Below are positions 19,476-28,506 of a stretch of DNA of 64,000 bases, in pieces. A model generated the notes under the pieces. It was given only the letters and a program-made list of their open reading frames with translations, was not told the DNA's origin and searched no databases. Position numbers and translations under genes: made by a program. Origin of the DNA: an uncultured Neomegalonema sp. (GTDB lineage: Bacteria > Pseudomonadota > Alphaproteobacteria > Rhodobacterales > Rhodobacteraceae); the NCBI GenBank assembly GCA_937911325.1, contig CALDSD010000052.1, positions 1 to 64,000 on the forward strand, read 5' to 3'. Position 1 is the first letter of the stretch, and every line of letters starts with the position of its first letter.

Positions 19476-20528
19476 CTAGGCGGCGCGTACTTCATTTCGA
19501 GACAGACGGGCGTCGATCGTCGCCACCACAGCGTCGACATCGGAGTTCGGCACGCCAAGTTGGCGGCCGATGACCTGCACGACGCGGTCAACACGCTCGA
19601 TGACGGGGGCGCCGCCGTCGATCGCACGAGCGGCGGAAGACGGTTTCAGCAGGCTCTCGGCGGCTTTTGCATATTTCTCGAAGGGCACCTGATCGGCCGG
19701 ATCCGCCCCGAGCTTGCGTGCGATCTCGTCCACGTAGGCGTAAATCGAACGCGACTTCTCGATATCTCCATGCACCGCGTCGCGGATCGGTTGTACGCCG
19801 TCCATCGTCACGCACCGGTAGTTTCCGGTCAGCAGCATGCTCCACTTGGCCAGCGGCACAAAGATCGACTCATGCGCGCGGAGCTTGACCGGCACGTCAT
19901 GGCCGTCAAGGCGGACCGCAGCGATATCGGCCTCCATCCGCCGCAGCATCTGATTGTGCTCGTCCTTACCGAACAGCGCCGCTTTGAAGTTCGTCGGCAG
20001 ACCCACATGCAGAATGTTCGCGCCTTCTTCTGGCGGGCGGAACGCTTGTGGATCCGGCGAGCACAAGGTCACCAGATCCGGATCGAACCGATCCCAGACA
20101 CGCGGCTCGGTAAAGGCGGCTTCGAGGCCTTCCGCCTCAAGACCCGGGATGCGCTTCAGATATGGGAGCGGCGGCATGTTCATGATCGACAAACACGGAA
20201 CGCCAGCCAAAGCCACCCGCATCAGCAACGTGCGAATTGAATGCGCGCCGTATTGCGGCTCCTGCATCGCGAGCGCCACCATATCGTACTGCGCGGGGTC
20301 GGCCTGCTCGGGCGTGCAGGCGTCGATCTTCCCTGGGAGATCTGTCGACCTGATCGCACGGTGCGCGTCTTCGCCCTTGAACTTGATACGGACTTCGGTG
20401 CCTTCTGAGTTGATCAGAGCCGCCGTCGCCTCCCGACAAACAAGCGTGACGTCGTGACCGGCCATGGCCAATTTTGTTCCCAGCAGAGAGCCGTAAGAAG
20501 CGCCGAGGATCAGTGTTTTGTAAGCCAT
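19476..20528 (-). CDS. Ketopantoate reductase (PanE/ApbA) family protein
   Basis: A 350-residue NADP-dependent dehydrogenase-like protein. The N terminus is a Rossmann motif variant (ILGASYGSLLGTKLA), and the C-terminal helical domain includes KWSMLLTGNYRCV. PanE reduces 2-dehydropantoate in pantothenate synthesis, but this protein is about 50 residues longer than classical PanE, so it may use another 2-keto acid. Its start lies 182 bases from the divergent scfR-type regulator, which may control it. Confidence 0.72.
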   Translation of the reverse strand: MAYKTLILGASYGSLLGTKLAMAGHDVTLVCREATAALINSEGTEVRIKFKGEDAHRAIRSTDLPGKIDACTPEQADPAQYDMVALAMQEPQYGAHSIRTLLMRVALAGVPCLSIMNMPPLPYLKRIPGLEAEGLEAAFTEPRVWDRFDPDLVTLCSPDPQAFRPPEEGANILHVGLPTNFKAALFGKDEHNQMLRRMEADIAAVRLDGHDVPVKLRAHESIFVPLAKWSMLLTGNYRCVTMDGVQPIRDAVHGDIEKSRSIYAYVDEIARKLGADPADQVPFEKYAKAAESLLKPSSAARAIDGGAPVIERVDRVVQVIGRQLGVPNSDVDAVVATIDARLSRNEVRAA

Positions 20529-20673
20529 GAGCTTTCTCCCAGTTCAAGCGGACAACGCCCGATTCGAGCCTTAGCGACCCTGTTCCGCGTGCCCTACTAG
20601 CGCCTGAGACATGCGCCAGCACGAACTATCGAGTTTTTGTGTTGCATGATGACAAAACAGATAAGATAAATTG

Positions 20674-20686
20674 TAACTTTGTAAAC
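20674..20686. promoter_or_regulatory. Candidate operator upstream of the ScfR-type regulator
   Basis: TAACTTTGTAAAC lies 25 bases before the regulator start. From memory it resembles the AACTTTGCAAA-type box bound by RamB, a relative of this regulator. It sits between two divergent genes, so autoregulation and control of the neighbour are both possible. This is a motif-similarity argument only. Confidence 0.4.
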
Positions 20687-20710
20687 TCAGCTTGGCTCTA
20701 AGAGACCACG

Positions 20711-22147
20711 ATGCGGAAAACCTTCATCGGACCACAGTTGCGAAAACTGCGGCGAGAGCACAAGCAGACGCAGGCGGAGATGGCGAAAGCCCTGGGTGTG
20801 AGCGCCGGCTACGTCAACCTGTTGGAAAACAATCAGCGGACGCTGTCGGTCCAGGTGCTGATGGCCCTGTCCGACGCTTTCGGCGTCGACTGGCGCGACT
20901 TGATCGACGACGAGAGCTCCGCAACCCGCCTGACGGAACTTCGGGCGGCGCTGCAGGATCCGATCTTCGGGGATGCTCCGCCAGACCTGCAAGAGCTTCG
21001 GGCCGCTCTTGACCATGCGCCGCAACTGGTTGGGCATTTCCTGCAGCTCTATCGAAGCCATCGAACAGCCCTGAACAAGATCCTGCAGCAAGGCGATTTG
21101 AACAACGCCGCCGCCGCTGGCGCGAAGCAGACGTCCAACAACCTTCTGACGACCTCGCCCGAGGCCATCATCCATGACTTTTTCCGCAACCACCGGAACC
21201 ATTTCGCGCGGCTGGAGACGGCGGCGGAAGCCATGCGTCTCGAAGAGCCTTTCGATTTTGACGACGCCTATGCGGCGATGAAGTCTCGCCTGCGGCGCAA
21301 ACATGGAGCCACAGTGCGAATTGCGCCAACCGACGAGATGGGAGACGCGATCCGGATCTATGATCGCGATAAGGGCGAGTTGACGCTCTCCGCGGCCTTG
21401 GACAATCGCAATCGGGTCTTTCAACTTGTCCATGTCGTCTGCCTGCTGGAGCAGGAAGAGCTTCTTGAATCGATCACCGCTGACAGCGACATCACGTCGG
21501 AAACTGGCCGGGCTCGCTGTCATGTCGAACTTGCAAACTACTTCGCGGCCGCGGTGCTGATGCCCTATGAGCTGTTTATCGAAACGGCCGAGCGGACGCG
21601 CTACGACGTGGATATGATCGCATCGATCTTCGGCGTCTCGTTTGAACAGGTCTGCCACCGGCTGACGACGATGCAACGAGACGGTCGGACCGGCGTGCCT
21701 TTCTTTTTTCTCCGCGTCGACAAGGCCGGCAATGTCACCAAGCGCTTTAACGCGACGACGTTTCAGCTCGCCGAGTATGGCGGCTCATGCCCCGTCTGGA
21801 ACATCCACACCTCGTTTCGCACGCCGGGCGTGGTCGTCCCGCAATTCGTCGAACTTCCCGACGGCGAGCGGTTCTTTACGATCAGCCGCACGACGGATCG
21901 TCCGGTGTTCAGCAAGGACACGCAGGATCGCCGGCTGGCCATCGCCTTGGGGTGCGAACTGCGCCAAGCCCATCGGATCGCCTATGCAGCACCGTTCAAT
22001 GTCGACGACGAGAGCCTGTTCAGCCCAATCGGCATCAACTGCCATCTCTGCCCCCGCAAAGCGTGCTCTCAGCGGGCGCATCAACCCCTTTTCATCGATC
22101 TCCCGATCGATACGACGCGCCGAGGAAACACGCGCTACGAGAGCTGA
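20711..22147 (+). CDS. ScfR-type short-chain fatty acyl-CoA regulator
   Basis: A 478-residue XRE-family regulator. Residues 8-60 form the helix-turn-helix (RKLRREHKQTQAEMAKALGV and YVNLLENNQR). Residues about 190-290 resemble an IrrE/ImmA-like domain, and the C-terminal region ends with a cysteine cluster typical of the family (GINCHLCPRKACSQRAH). Relatives sense acyl-CoA and control glyoxylate, methylcitrate or ethylmalonyl-CoA genes. No such pathway gene is next to it, so the target here is unclear. A candidate operator lies upstream at 20674-20686. Confidence 0.83.
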   Translation: MRKTFIGPQLRKLRREHKQTQAEMAKALGVSAGYVNLLENNQRTLSVQVLMALSDAFGVDWRDLIDDESSATRLTELRAALQDPIFGDAPPDLQELRAALDHAPQLVGHFLQLYRSHRTALNKILQQGDLNNAAAAGAKQTSNNLLTTSPEAIIHDFFRNHRNHFARLETAAEAMRLEEPFDFDDAYAAMKSRLRRKHGATVRIAPTDEMGDAIRIYDRDKGELTLSAALDNRNRVFQLVHVVCLLEQEELLESITADSDITSETGRARCHVELANYFAAAVLMPYELFIETAERTRYDVDMIASIFGVSFEQVCHRLTTMQRDGRTGVPFFFLRVDKAGNVTKRFNATTFQLAEYGGSCPVWNIHTSFRTPGVVVPQFVELPDGERFFTISRTTDRPVFSKDTQDRRLAIALGCELRQAHRIAYAAPFNVDDESLFSPIGINCHLCPRKACSQRAHQPLFIDLPIDTTRRGNTRYES

Positions 22148-22156
22148 GCCCCGGCC

Positions 22157-22567
22157 TTATCTCGCAGCGGCTTCGATCGCCTCCATGTCCTCATCCGACA
22201 GCCCAAGCTGATGCCCGATCTCGTGCACCAGAACATGCGTGACAAGATGCCCAAGCGTCTCATCGTGTTCGGCCCAGTAGTCGAGAAGGGGGCGGCGATA
22301 GAGGAAGATACGGTTCACGTCGGTGCGAAGCGCCGTCTCGTCTGAGATATCGACGCCTTCGTAGAGGCCAAGCAGATCGAACGCGTTTTCGACCCCGACA
22401 GCGTCTAACGCGTCTTTGTCCGGGAAGTCCTGGACGATGAAGACGACGCCTTCACAAAGCGCCCGGAAAGACGGGGGCAGGCGCTCGAAAGCCTCGCGCG
22501 CAAGCTGCTCAATGACCGTCAAGTCCGGGGCCTTGAGCCGCGCGATTGCGTTCAGGTCGCTCGTCAT
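22157..22567 (-). CDS. Minimal zincin-type metallopeptidase family protein
   Basis: A 136-residue cytoplasmic protein with the zinc motif HVLVHEIGHQLGLSDEDM near the C terminus, matching the small zincin family (Pfam Zincin_1). The physiological substrate is unknown. The ATG at 22567 follows a CACGGAG purine run; the frame extends to 22630 but that part lacks family similarity. It converges on the ScfR gene with only 9 bases between stops. Confidence 0.8.
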   Translation of the reverse strand: MTSDLNAIARLKAPDLTVIEQLAREAFERLPPSFRALCEGVVFIVQDFPDKDALDAVGVENAFDLLGLYEGVDISDETALRTDVNRIFLYRRPLLDYWAEHDETLGHLVTHVLVHEIGHQLGLSDEDMEAIEAAAR

Positions 22568-22810
22568 CTCCGTGTCCTCACCCACCGTCCGCCTTCTGTC
22601 GTCCATCGCCCGCCGTCCAACGCTCGCCATCCAACGCTCTTCGACCTCGTTTGGAACTGAAACCGCAGTCGGTAAACCAAAAAACTACTCAGGTCACAGA
22701 ACCGATCGCTGTCCCGTTGCGTAACACAAATGCGCTCCGGACATGCTGATGCTCTCACGACCGGGCGGAAGCGCCGCTGGCGCTTAGAATCTGAAATAGG
22801 GAATACACAC

Positions 22811-23320
22811 ATGATCCGTAAGTTTCTGGCCGTCGCTGTCGCGGCGGTGCTTGTTTCGACTGCGCCCGCCAAAGCGCAGGAAGCCGATATCGTCGACACC
22901 GCTGTCGCCGCCGGCTCCTTCAACACTCTGGTGGCTGCGGTTCAGGCCGCTGGCCTCGTGGATGTTCTGAAAGGCGACGGCCCGTTCACCGTTTTCGCGC
23001 CGACCGATGAAGCATTTGCGAAGTTGCCCGCCGGCACGGTCGAAACCCTGTTGAAACCAGAGAACAAGGATCTGCTCGTCTCGATCCTGACCTACCACGT
23101 CGTCCCTGGCGAAATCCCAGCGTCAGCCGTCGTCGGCAATCGCGCCGCGCCGGCGACCGTTCAGGGCCGCCCGATCGCCGTCGACGGCCGCGCCGGCTAT
23201 GTGACCGTGAACGCGTCTAAGGTCGTGACGCCGGACGTCATGGCCACAAACGGCGTCATCCACGTCATTGATCGCGTGCTGATCCCTGTGGACCGCCTGA
23301 CCAACGGCGCCCAGAAGTAA
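22811..23320 (+). CDS. Secreted fasciclin-domain protein
   Basis: A 169-residue exported protein. Residues 1-22 are a signal peptide ([15 protein letters not shown], cleavage after AKA). One fasciclin/FAS1 domain follows, with the conserved blocks [22 protein letters not shown] and [16 protein letters not shown]1 proteins take part in cell adhesion or matrix contact; the exact partner is unknown. The frame runs up to 22730, but 22811 fits the signal peptide and has a GGGAAT ribosome-binding-like site. Confidence 0.88.
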   Translation: MIRKFLAVAVAAVLVSTAPAKAQEADIVDTAVAAGSFNTLVAAVQAAGLVDVLKGDGPFTVFAPTDEAFAKLPAGTVETLLKPENKDLLVSILTYHVVPGEIPASAVVGNRAAPATVQGRPIAVDGRAGYVTVNASKVVTPDVMATNGVIHVIDRVLIPVDRLTNGAQK

Positions 23321-23336
23321 TCCGTCCGCCCCGGAC

Positions 23337-23370
23337 AAAAAAAGCCGCGCCGAAGATCCTTCGGCGCGGC
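23337..23370 (-). terminator. Strong intrinsic terminator for the peroxiredoxin gene
   Basis: A perfect 12-base-pair stem (GCCGCGCCGAAG at 23344-23355 with CTTCGGCGCGGC at 23359-23370) and a 3-base loop. On the reverse strand it is followed by seven T residues (the A-run at 23337-23343). It ends the gene that stops at 23398 and lies between two convergent genes. Confidence 0.9.
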
Positions 23371-23397
23371 CTGCCACGTCTCTTGTGGGCAGCGTCG

Positions 23398-23880
23398 CTA
23401 GAGTTTGGCCATCAATGCTTCGGCACCCGAAGCGTCGGCCGTCGCCGGGCTGTCTTCCACGGCGATATCCTTTACGACACCATCTTCGATGATCATTGCG
23501 TAACGCTGCGAACGGACGCCAAGGCCGCGCTCGGTCAGATCGAGCACCTGTCCCATCGCCTGCGTCGCCGCCGCCGAGCCATCGGCGATCAGATCGATCT
23601 TGCCCATCGCGCCGGTCGCCTCGCCCCAGGCCTTCATGACGAAGGGATCATTGACGCTGAGACAGGCGACGCGTGACACGCCCTTGGACTTGATGGCGTC
23701 AAGATGCGTCAGAAACCCCGGAAGGTGGTTCATGTGGCAGGTCGGCGTGAACGCGCCGGGCACGGCGAACAGAACAGACTTCCCCGACCCGAACAGCGTC
23801 GACAAGCTCTGCATGTCAGGACCGTCCGCGGTGGCCAGCGCCACCTCCATCTCCGGTAGTTTATCGCCGACGTTGACCAT
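23398..23880 (-). CDS. Peroxiredoxin (Prx5-like)
   Basis: A 160-residue AhpE/Prx5-type thiol peroxidase. The peroxidatic cysteine lies in PGAFTPTCHMNHLPGF near residue 47, and CLSVNDPFVMKAWG is also typical. It reduces hydrogen peroxide and organic peroxides, usually with glutathione or glutaredoxin as electron donor. The gene has its own strong terminator at 23337-23370 and lies 37 bases downstream of the SDR gene, so both may be co-transcribed. Confidence 0.88.
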   Translation of the reverse strand: MVNVGDKLPEMEVALATADGPDMQSLSTLFGSGKSVLFAVPGAFTPTCHMNHLPGFLTHLDAIKSKGVSRVACLSVNDPFVMKAWGEATGAMGKIDLIADGSAAATQAMGQVLDLTERGLGVRSQRYAMIIEDGVVKDIAVEDSPATADASGAEALMAKL

Positions 23881-23917
23881 CCCATTTCTCCTTGTCGCTA
23901 AAGCTGGCGAAGCTCGG

Positions 23918-24685
23918 CTACTTCACGCCCATTCGAAGCGCGCCGTCGATCCGAACCACTGAGCCGTTCATGTAGGACGTCTCTGCGAGAAAACAGGCGA
24001 GCCGGCCGAACTCTTCCGGTTCACCCAGCCGAACCGGGAAAGGGACCTGTTGGGCGAGGCTTTCCTGAACGTCTTCGGGCAACCCGCGCAACATCGGCGT
24101 GCCGAAGGTGCCCGGCGCGATGGCGAGAACGCGAACGCCGTTTCGGGCGAGGTCGCGCGCGGCGGGCAGCGTCAAACCCACGACGCCGCCTTTCGACGCA
24201 GCATAGGCTGACTGGCCCATTTGCCCCTCATAGGCGGCGATTGAGGCGGTGTTGATGACCACGCCGCGATCGCCTTCGTCGCTGAGAGGTTGTGCGGACG
24301 CCATGCCGGCGGCGGAGAACGCCATCACCCGCATCGTACCGACCAGGTTCACGTCGATCACGGTCTGGAACAGTGTCATGTCGTGGGGGCCGTCGCGGCC
24401 TACGACCTTCCCTGCTGGCGCAATCCCGGCGCAGTTCACGCAGATCCGCTCCTGCCCGTGCGCCGCACGGGCCTGCGCGAGCGCGGATGCGACGCTGTCG
24501 TTCGACGTCACGTCCGTCTCGATGAAAACGCCGCCGATCTCCTCGGCGACGCGCCGGCCTTCGTCCGCTTTCATGTCGAGCACGGCCACCTTTGCGCCTT
24601 TCGCCGCGAGGGCCCGGGCGGCGCCCTCGCCCAGACCGCCCGCGGCCCCGGTTACGACGGCTGGCGTGTTTGCGCCGATCTCCAT
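23918..24685 (-). CDS. SDR oxidoreductase, 3-hydroxyacyl-CoA dehydrogenase type 2-like
   Basis: A 255-residue classical SDR. NAD binding is at VTGAAGGLGEGAAR near residue 11, the catalytic Ser and Tyr-Lys lie in NTASIAAYEG and YAASKGG, and VLAIAPGTFGTPM follows. The pattern is closest to HSD17B10-like enzymes that oxidise 2-methyl-3-hydroxybutyryl-CoA and related acyl-CoAs. The ATG at 24685 has AAGGAA upstream; the frame to 24775 is an extension without homology. It lies 37 bases upstream of the peroxiredoxin gene. Confidence 0.82.
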   Translation of the reverse strand: MEIGANTPAVVTGAAGGLGEGAARALAAKGAKVAVLDMKADEGRRVAEEIGGVFIETDVTSNDSVASALAQARAAHGQERICVNCAGIAPAGKVVGRDGPHDMTLFQTVIDVNLVGTMRVMAFSAAGMASAQPLSDEGDRGVVINTASIAAYEGQMGQSAYAASKGGVVGLTLPAARDLARNGVRVLAIAPGTFGTPMLRGLPEDVQESLAQQVPFPVRLGEPEEFGRLACFLAETSYMNGSVVRIDGALRMGVK

Positions 24686-24790
24686 CCCAAAGTTCCTTTC
24701 TCGTACTTCTTGTTTTTGGCCTCTGGTGAAGCCGGTTTTCGGCGCGCATGGTAGCGACAGAGCGAGCGGCGACAAGGAAAGGGTTCCGAG

Positions 24791-25207
24791 ATGATCCTGA
24801 TGCGCATTTCATTATCGACTCTGGTCGCTTTGGCGATCCTGACCGGCTGTCAAACCACGTCAGAGCGCGAGGAGCCGCTGTTTGGCGAGGCGCTGCAAGC
24901 CGCGGTCGAGCACCGCAAGTTCAAGGTCTATCGACCTGATGGGTATGCGGTGCTGCGCGTGTACCGCGACGGCGTCGCCAGTTGGCAGAACCCGACCGGT
25001 TGGCAGTTCCGCGGCCCGTGGACCGTAGAGGGCGACCGCTTCTGCATGACGCCGCCGCCCGAGTTATCGGATCAGGGGGGCTGCTGGCGTCTCGTGGAGA
25101 CGGACAGCTTCTTCTACCGCGCGGTTCGCGACAGCGACGGCCTTGCGCTCGATTGGTGCGACATGAAAGGCATCGACCAGCGCGCCAACCAGCGCTGCGA
25201 TCTTTAG
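24791..25207 (+). CDS. Small lipoprotein of unknown function
   Basis: A 138-residue lipoprotein. Residues 1-20 form a signal with the lipobox LTGC, so the mature protein begins at Cys20. The mature part has several aromatic and cysteine residues (FCMTPPP, GGCWRL, LDWCDMKG) that suggest a small beta-rich disulfide-containing domain. I do not recognise the family. It is divergent from the SDR gene and convergent with the PLP enzyme gene. Confidence 0.75.
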   Translation: MILMRISLSTLVALAILTGCQTTSEREEPLFGEALQAAVEHRKFKVYRPDGYAVLRVYRDGVASWQNPTGWQFRGPWTVEGDRFCMTPPPELSDQGGCWRLVETDSFFYRAVRDSDGLALDWCDMKGIDQRANQRCDL

Positions 25208-25227
25208 AGCGAAGCGCTGCGCCGCAC

Positions 25228-26445
25228 CTAAAGCAGCGCGTCGAGGTCTTTGTAAAGATCCTCGGCGTCCTCCAGCCCGACCGACACCCGGAACACGCCG
25301 TCGCCGGCATAGGCGCGGTAGTCCTCTGCACTCTCTCCTTCGAGCCGGAACGACGTTTCGAGCAGACTGTCGGTCGGCATGTAACAGATCAGCGTGCGGT
25401 GATGACCAAGCGACACCGCGTAGTGGACGATGCCCAGACCAGCCGCGAGCCGTTCCGCGGCGGCTTGTCCTTCCGCCACTCCGCCTTTCAGTCGGAATGT
25501 CAGCATGCCGGAGAAGTTCTTCATCTGGGTGGCCGCAAGGTTGTGCTGCGGATGCGACGGCAGACCCGGATACAGGACTTTCTCGATCTTCGGATGGCTC
25601 TCCAGCATCTGAGCGAGCGCCGTCGCCGTCTCTTCATGCGCGCGCATGCGGATCGGCAGCGTCGCCATGCCACGCGCCATCAGCCAAGCGTTGAAGGGCG
25701 AGAGCACGCCGCCGTAGTGGACGATCGCCTCCGACCGCAGATGCCGAGCCGCCTCCAAAGAACAGCACACAGCGCCGCCGACCGCGTCTCCATGCCCGTT
25801 CACGTATTTGGTCGTCGAGTGCATCACGAAATCCGCGCCGAGGCCGAGCGGGTTCGTGCCGATCGGCGTTGCGAAGGTGTTATCCACAGCGAGCTTTGCT
25901 CCACCTGCATGGGCGATCCGCGCAGCCGCGGCGATGTCGGTCAGGCGCAACAACGGGTTGCAGGGCGTGTCGATGAAAACGAGCTTTGTCTCTGGCCGCA
26001 TCGCAGCCTCGATATTCGCCGCGTCCGAGCAGTTCACGGTCGACACGGCGATCCCCATTCGCGGCAGCGTATCGCGCGACAACTCTGCAATGCCGGCGTA
26101 GGAGACATCCGACAGGATCATGTGATCGCCAGAGGAGAGCTCCGAGAACAAGATCGCCGCCGCGGCCCCCATGCCAGAGGCGAAGGCGACGCAGGCTTCC
26201 GCGCCTTCAACAGCCGCAAGCTTGTCTTCGAACGACTTGACCGTGGGGTTCTGCCAGCGCGCATAGACGAAGGGCGAGTCCTCGGTCAGCTCGTGAGCTG
26301 AGAAGCCTTCTGGCTTTTCCGTCACGAAGGTTGAGGACATCACCAGGTTCGGCGCCGACGAGCCAGTGGTCGGATCCGGCTTCTCGCCCGCATGCACCGC
26401 CAGGGTGCGCGGACCAACCGATTTTGGGTCGAGGTCCTTGGCCAT
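25228..26445 (-). CDS. Cystathionine gamma-synthase / methionine gamma-lyase family PLP enzyme
   Basis: A 405-residue Cys/Met metabolism PLP enzyme with VYARWQNPTVKSFE, GMGAAAAILF, IDTPCNPLLRL and the PLP lysine region MHSTTKYVNGHGD. Homologues either make cystathionine or split methionine to methanethiol and 2-oxobutyrate; residues alone do not settle this here. The ATG at 26445 has GAGGAAG upstream. A divergent Lrp-family gene starts 126 bases away, and such pairs often involve local amino-acid sensing, so a catabolic methionine lyase is a reasonable guess. Confidence 0.85.
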   Translation of the reverse strand: MAKDLDPKSVGPRTLAVHAGEKPDPTTGSSAPNLVMSSTFVTEKPEGFSAHELTEDSPFVYARWQNPTVKSFEDKLAAVEGAEACVAFASGMGAAAAILFSELSSGDHMILSDVSYAGIAELSRDTLPRMGIAVSTVNCSDAANIEAAMRPETKLVFIDTPCNPLLRLTDIAAAARIAHAGGAKLAVDNTFATPIGTNPLGLGADFVMHSTTKYVNGHGDAVGGAVCCSLEAARHLRSEAIVHYGGVLSPFNAWLMARGMATLPIRMRAHEETATALAQMLESHPKIEKVLYPGLPSHPQHNLAATQMKNFSGMLTFRLKGGVAEGQAAAERLAAGLGIVHYAVSLGHHRTLICYMPTDSLLETSFRLEGESAEDYRAYAGDGVFRVSVGLEDAEDLYKDLDALL

Positions 26446-26570
26446 GTGTCTTCCTCGCAAATCGCGTGATTGGTGTTCGTGCGCGGCGCACTCTACAAAA
26501 GGTCAGTGCGGTGTGGCCGCACAAAACCAATTTCTTTCGCGGGCTCCCCTCGCAAACAGCGAGTTTTTTG

Positions 26571-27044
26571 ATGTTGAAGAGAATTGAACTCGATGCGATT
26601 GATCGGGAGATCCTGCGTCGAATGCAGGAAGACGCGCGCGCGCCGACCGACGGCATCGCAGACGCGCTCGGCGTCTCAGCTGCGACGGTGCAACGGCGTT
26701 TGAAACAGCTGCGCGACACCGGCGTGATTCAGCGAGAGATCGCGCAGATTGATCCGCGAACGCTGGGCGTCGCGATGACATTCGTCGTCTCCATCGAGAT
26801 CGAACGAGATCAACTCGATATTCTCGACACGTTCCGTCGCCAGGCGCACGCCGACCCAAACGTGCAACAATGCTACTACGTGACCGGTGAGGCGGACTTC
26901 ATCCTTGTCATCCTCGCGCGCGACATGGACGAGTTCGAGCAGGTCAGCAACCGGCTGCTGCAGAACAACCCCTATGTGCGTCGGTTTCGGACCTCCGTGA
27001 CAATGGGGCGTCCGAAGGTCGGGCTCAGCGTTCCGATAGACTAG
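26571..27044 (+). CDS. Lrp/AsnC-family transcriptional regulator
   Basis: A 157-residue protein with an N-terminal winged helix-turn-helix (DREILRRMQEDAR and VSAATVQRRLKQL) and a C-terminal RAM domain (QQCYYVTGEADFILVILA). It probably senses an amino acid and controls the divergent PLP enzyme gene. The ATG at 26571 aligns with family starts; the open frame back to 26331 overlaps the divergent gene and is rejected. Confidence 0.88.
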   Translation: MLKRIELDAIDREILRRMQEDARAPTDGIADALGVSAATVQRRLKQLRDTGVIQREIAQIDPRTLGVAMTFVVSIEIERDQLDILDTFRRQAHADPNVQQCYYVTGEADFILVILARDMDEFEQVSNRLLQNNPYVRRFRTSVTMGRPKVGLSVPID

Positions 27045-27063
27045 CGCAAGAAGGAGACGCCTT

Positions 27064-27435
27064 ATGAAACGACTTACCGGCGGGTGTCTTTGCGGCGATG
27101 TCCGACTGGTCGCTGTCGGCGAGCCTGATCGTGTTGGCCTGTGCCATTGTCTCGACTGCCGCAAGCACCACGGCGCGCTGTTTTACGCAGCCGCCATTTA
27201 TCCGTTGGAGGCGGTGACGATCACCGGTGAGACCCGATCCTTTGAAGGCCGACACTTCTGTCCCCGATGCGGGTCGTCGGTCTTCGCCCAAACAGGCGAC
27301 GAGATCGAAGTGCATCTGGGCGCCCTCGACGCGCCGGACCAGTTGACCCCGGACTACGAGTGCTGGACCCATCGCCGCGAGAGCTGGTTGCCGCCCTTCC
27401 CGGTCGATGCGAGATACGAGAACGACCGGGACTAG
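27064..27435 (+). CDS. GFA/CENP-V family zinc protein
   Basis: A 123-residue protein with the full cysteine pattern of the glutathione-dependent formaldehyde-activating fold: GGCLCGDVR, LCHCLDCRKHHG and FCPRCGSSVF. The fold binds two zinc ions. The true substrate of most members is unknown. It starts 19 bases after the Lrp gene on the same strand, so it may be co-transcribed with it. Confidence 0.88.
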   Translation: MKRLTGGCLCGDVRLVAVGEPDRVGLCHCLDCRKHHGALFYAAAIYPLEAVTITGETRSFEGRHFCPRCGSSVFAQTGDEIEVHLGALDAPDQLTPDYECWTHRRESWLPPFPVDARYENDRD

Positions 27436-27454
27436 CGGGCGGCGACCACTAGGA

Positions 27455-28435
27455 CTAGGGCAGGATCACCGTGGTCCCAGTGGTGGCGCGCGCTTCCAGG
27501 TCGCGATGCGCGGATTGGATATCCGACAGAGGATAGGTCTGGTTCACGTTGATCTTGACCTTGCCGCTCGCGACCATCTCGAAGAGATCGTCCGCCATCG
27601 CCTGCACCCGCTCGCGGGTTGAGATGTAGGTCATCAGGGTCGGCCGTGTGACATAGAGCGATCCCTTGGCGCCAAGAACGCCCAGATCCACAGGCGGCAC
27701 TTTTCCGGACGCGTTGCCGAAGGTGATCATCATCCCGAACGGGGCCAGGCAGTCCAACGACCCGTCCCAGGTGTCCTTGCCGACCGAGTCCATGACCACT
27801 TTCACTTTGCTTCCGCCGGTGATCTCGGCGACGCGCTCGACAAAGTTCTCGGTGCGGTAGTTGATGACATGCGCGGCGCCATGCTGTTTGGCGAGCGCGC
27901 ATTTCTCATCCGACCCCGCCGTGCCGATCAACTCGACGCCCATGGCTTTCGCCCACTGACAAGCGATCAGCCCGACGCCCCCGGCGGCGGCGTGAAACAG
28001 GACCTTGTCGCCGGGCTGAAGGTGGCAGGTCTGGCGGAAGAGGTACTGGACCGTCATGCCCTGCAGCATCATGCCCGCGCCTTGCTCGAACGAGATCGCG
28101 TCCGGAAGTCTGCACACCTGAAACGCCGGCATCACCCGCGCCTCCGCATAAGAGCCCGGCGGGGGACAGGCGTATGCTGCGCGGTCCCCAACGCCGAGAT
28201 GCGTCACGCCCTCGCCCACCGCGTCGACAACGCCGGCGGCCTCCATGCCCAGTCCGGCTGGCAAGGGCAGCGGATACGTGCCGTCGCGGTGATAGACGTC
28301 GATGTAGTTGAGCCCGATGGCGTGATGGCGAATGCGGATCTGACCAGGTCCCGGATCGCCGATCTCCAGATCCACAAGCTTCATCGCTTCCGGCCCACCC
28401 GGAGCCTCGATCTGAACGGTCTTTGCGGTCGCCAT
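27455..28435 (-). CDS. NADPH:quinone reductase (zeta-crystallin type)
   Basis: A 326-residue zinc-free medium-chain dehydrogenase. It has IRHHAIGLNYIDVYHRDG near residue 40, GMEAAGVVDAVGEG, and the NADPH site HAAAGGVGLIACQWA near residue 150. Members reduce quinones to semiquinones. The chosen ATG at 28435 follows GAGAG; a TTG just upstream at 28438 is in frame. It converges on the GFA gene and is downstream of the CoA-transferase gene on the same strand. Confidence 0.88.
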   Translation of the reverse strand: MATAKTVQIEAPGGPEAMKLVDLEIGDPGPGQIRIRHHAIGLNYIDVYHRDGTYPLPLPAGLGMEAAGVVDAVGEGVTHLGVGDRAAYACPPPGSYAEARVMPAFQVCRLPDAISFEQGAGMMLQGMTVQYLFRQTCHLQPGDKVLFHAAAGGVGLIACQWAKAMGVELIGTAGSDEKCALAKQHGAAHVINYRTENFVERVAEITGGSKVKVVMDSVGKDTWDGSLDCLAPFGMMITFGNASGKVPPVDLGVLGAKGSLYVTRPTLMTYISTRERVQAMADDLFEMVASGKVKINVNQTYPLSDIQSAHRDLEARATTGTTVILP

Positions 28436-28506
28436 CAAAACTCTCCAACTGTCTGTTTATACAATGAAACTCTAGCTTGCGATTGTACGATCTCCAGCCA
28501 GCGCCG

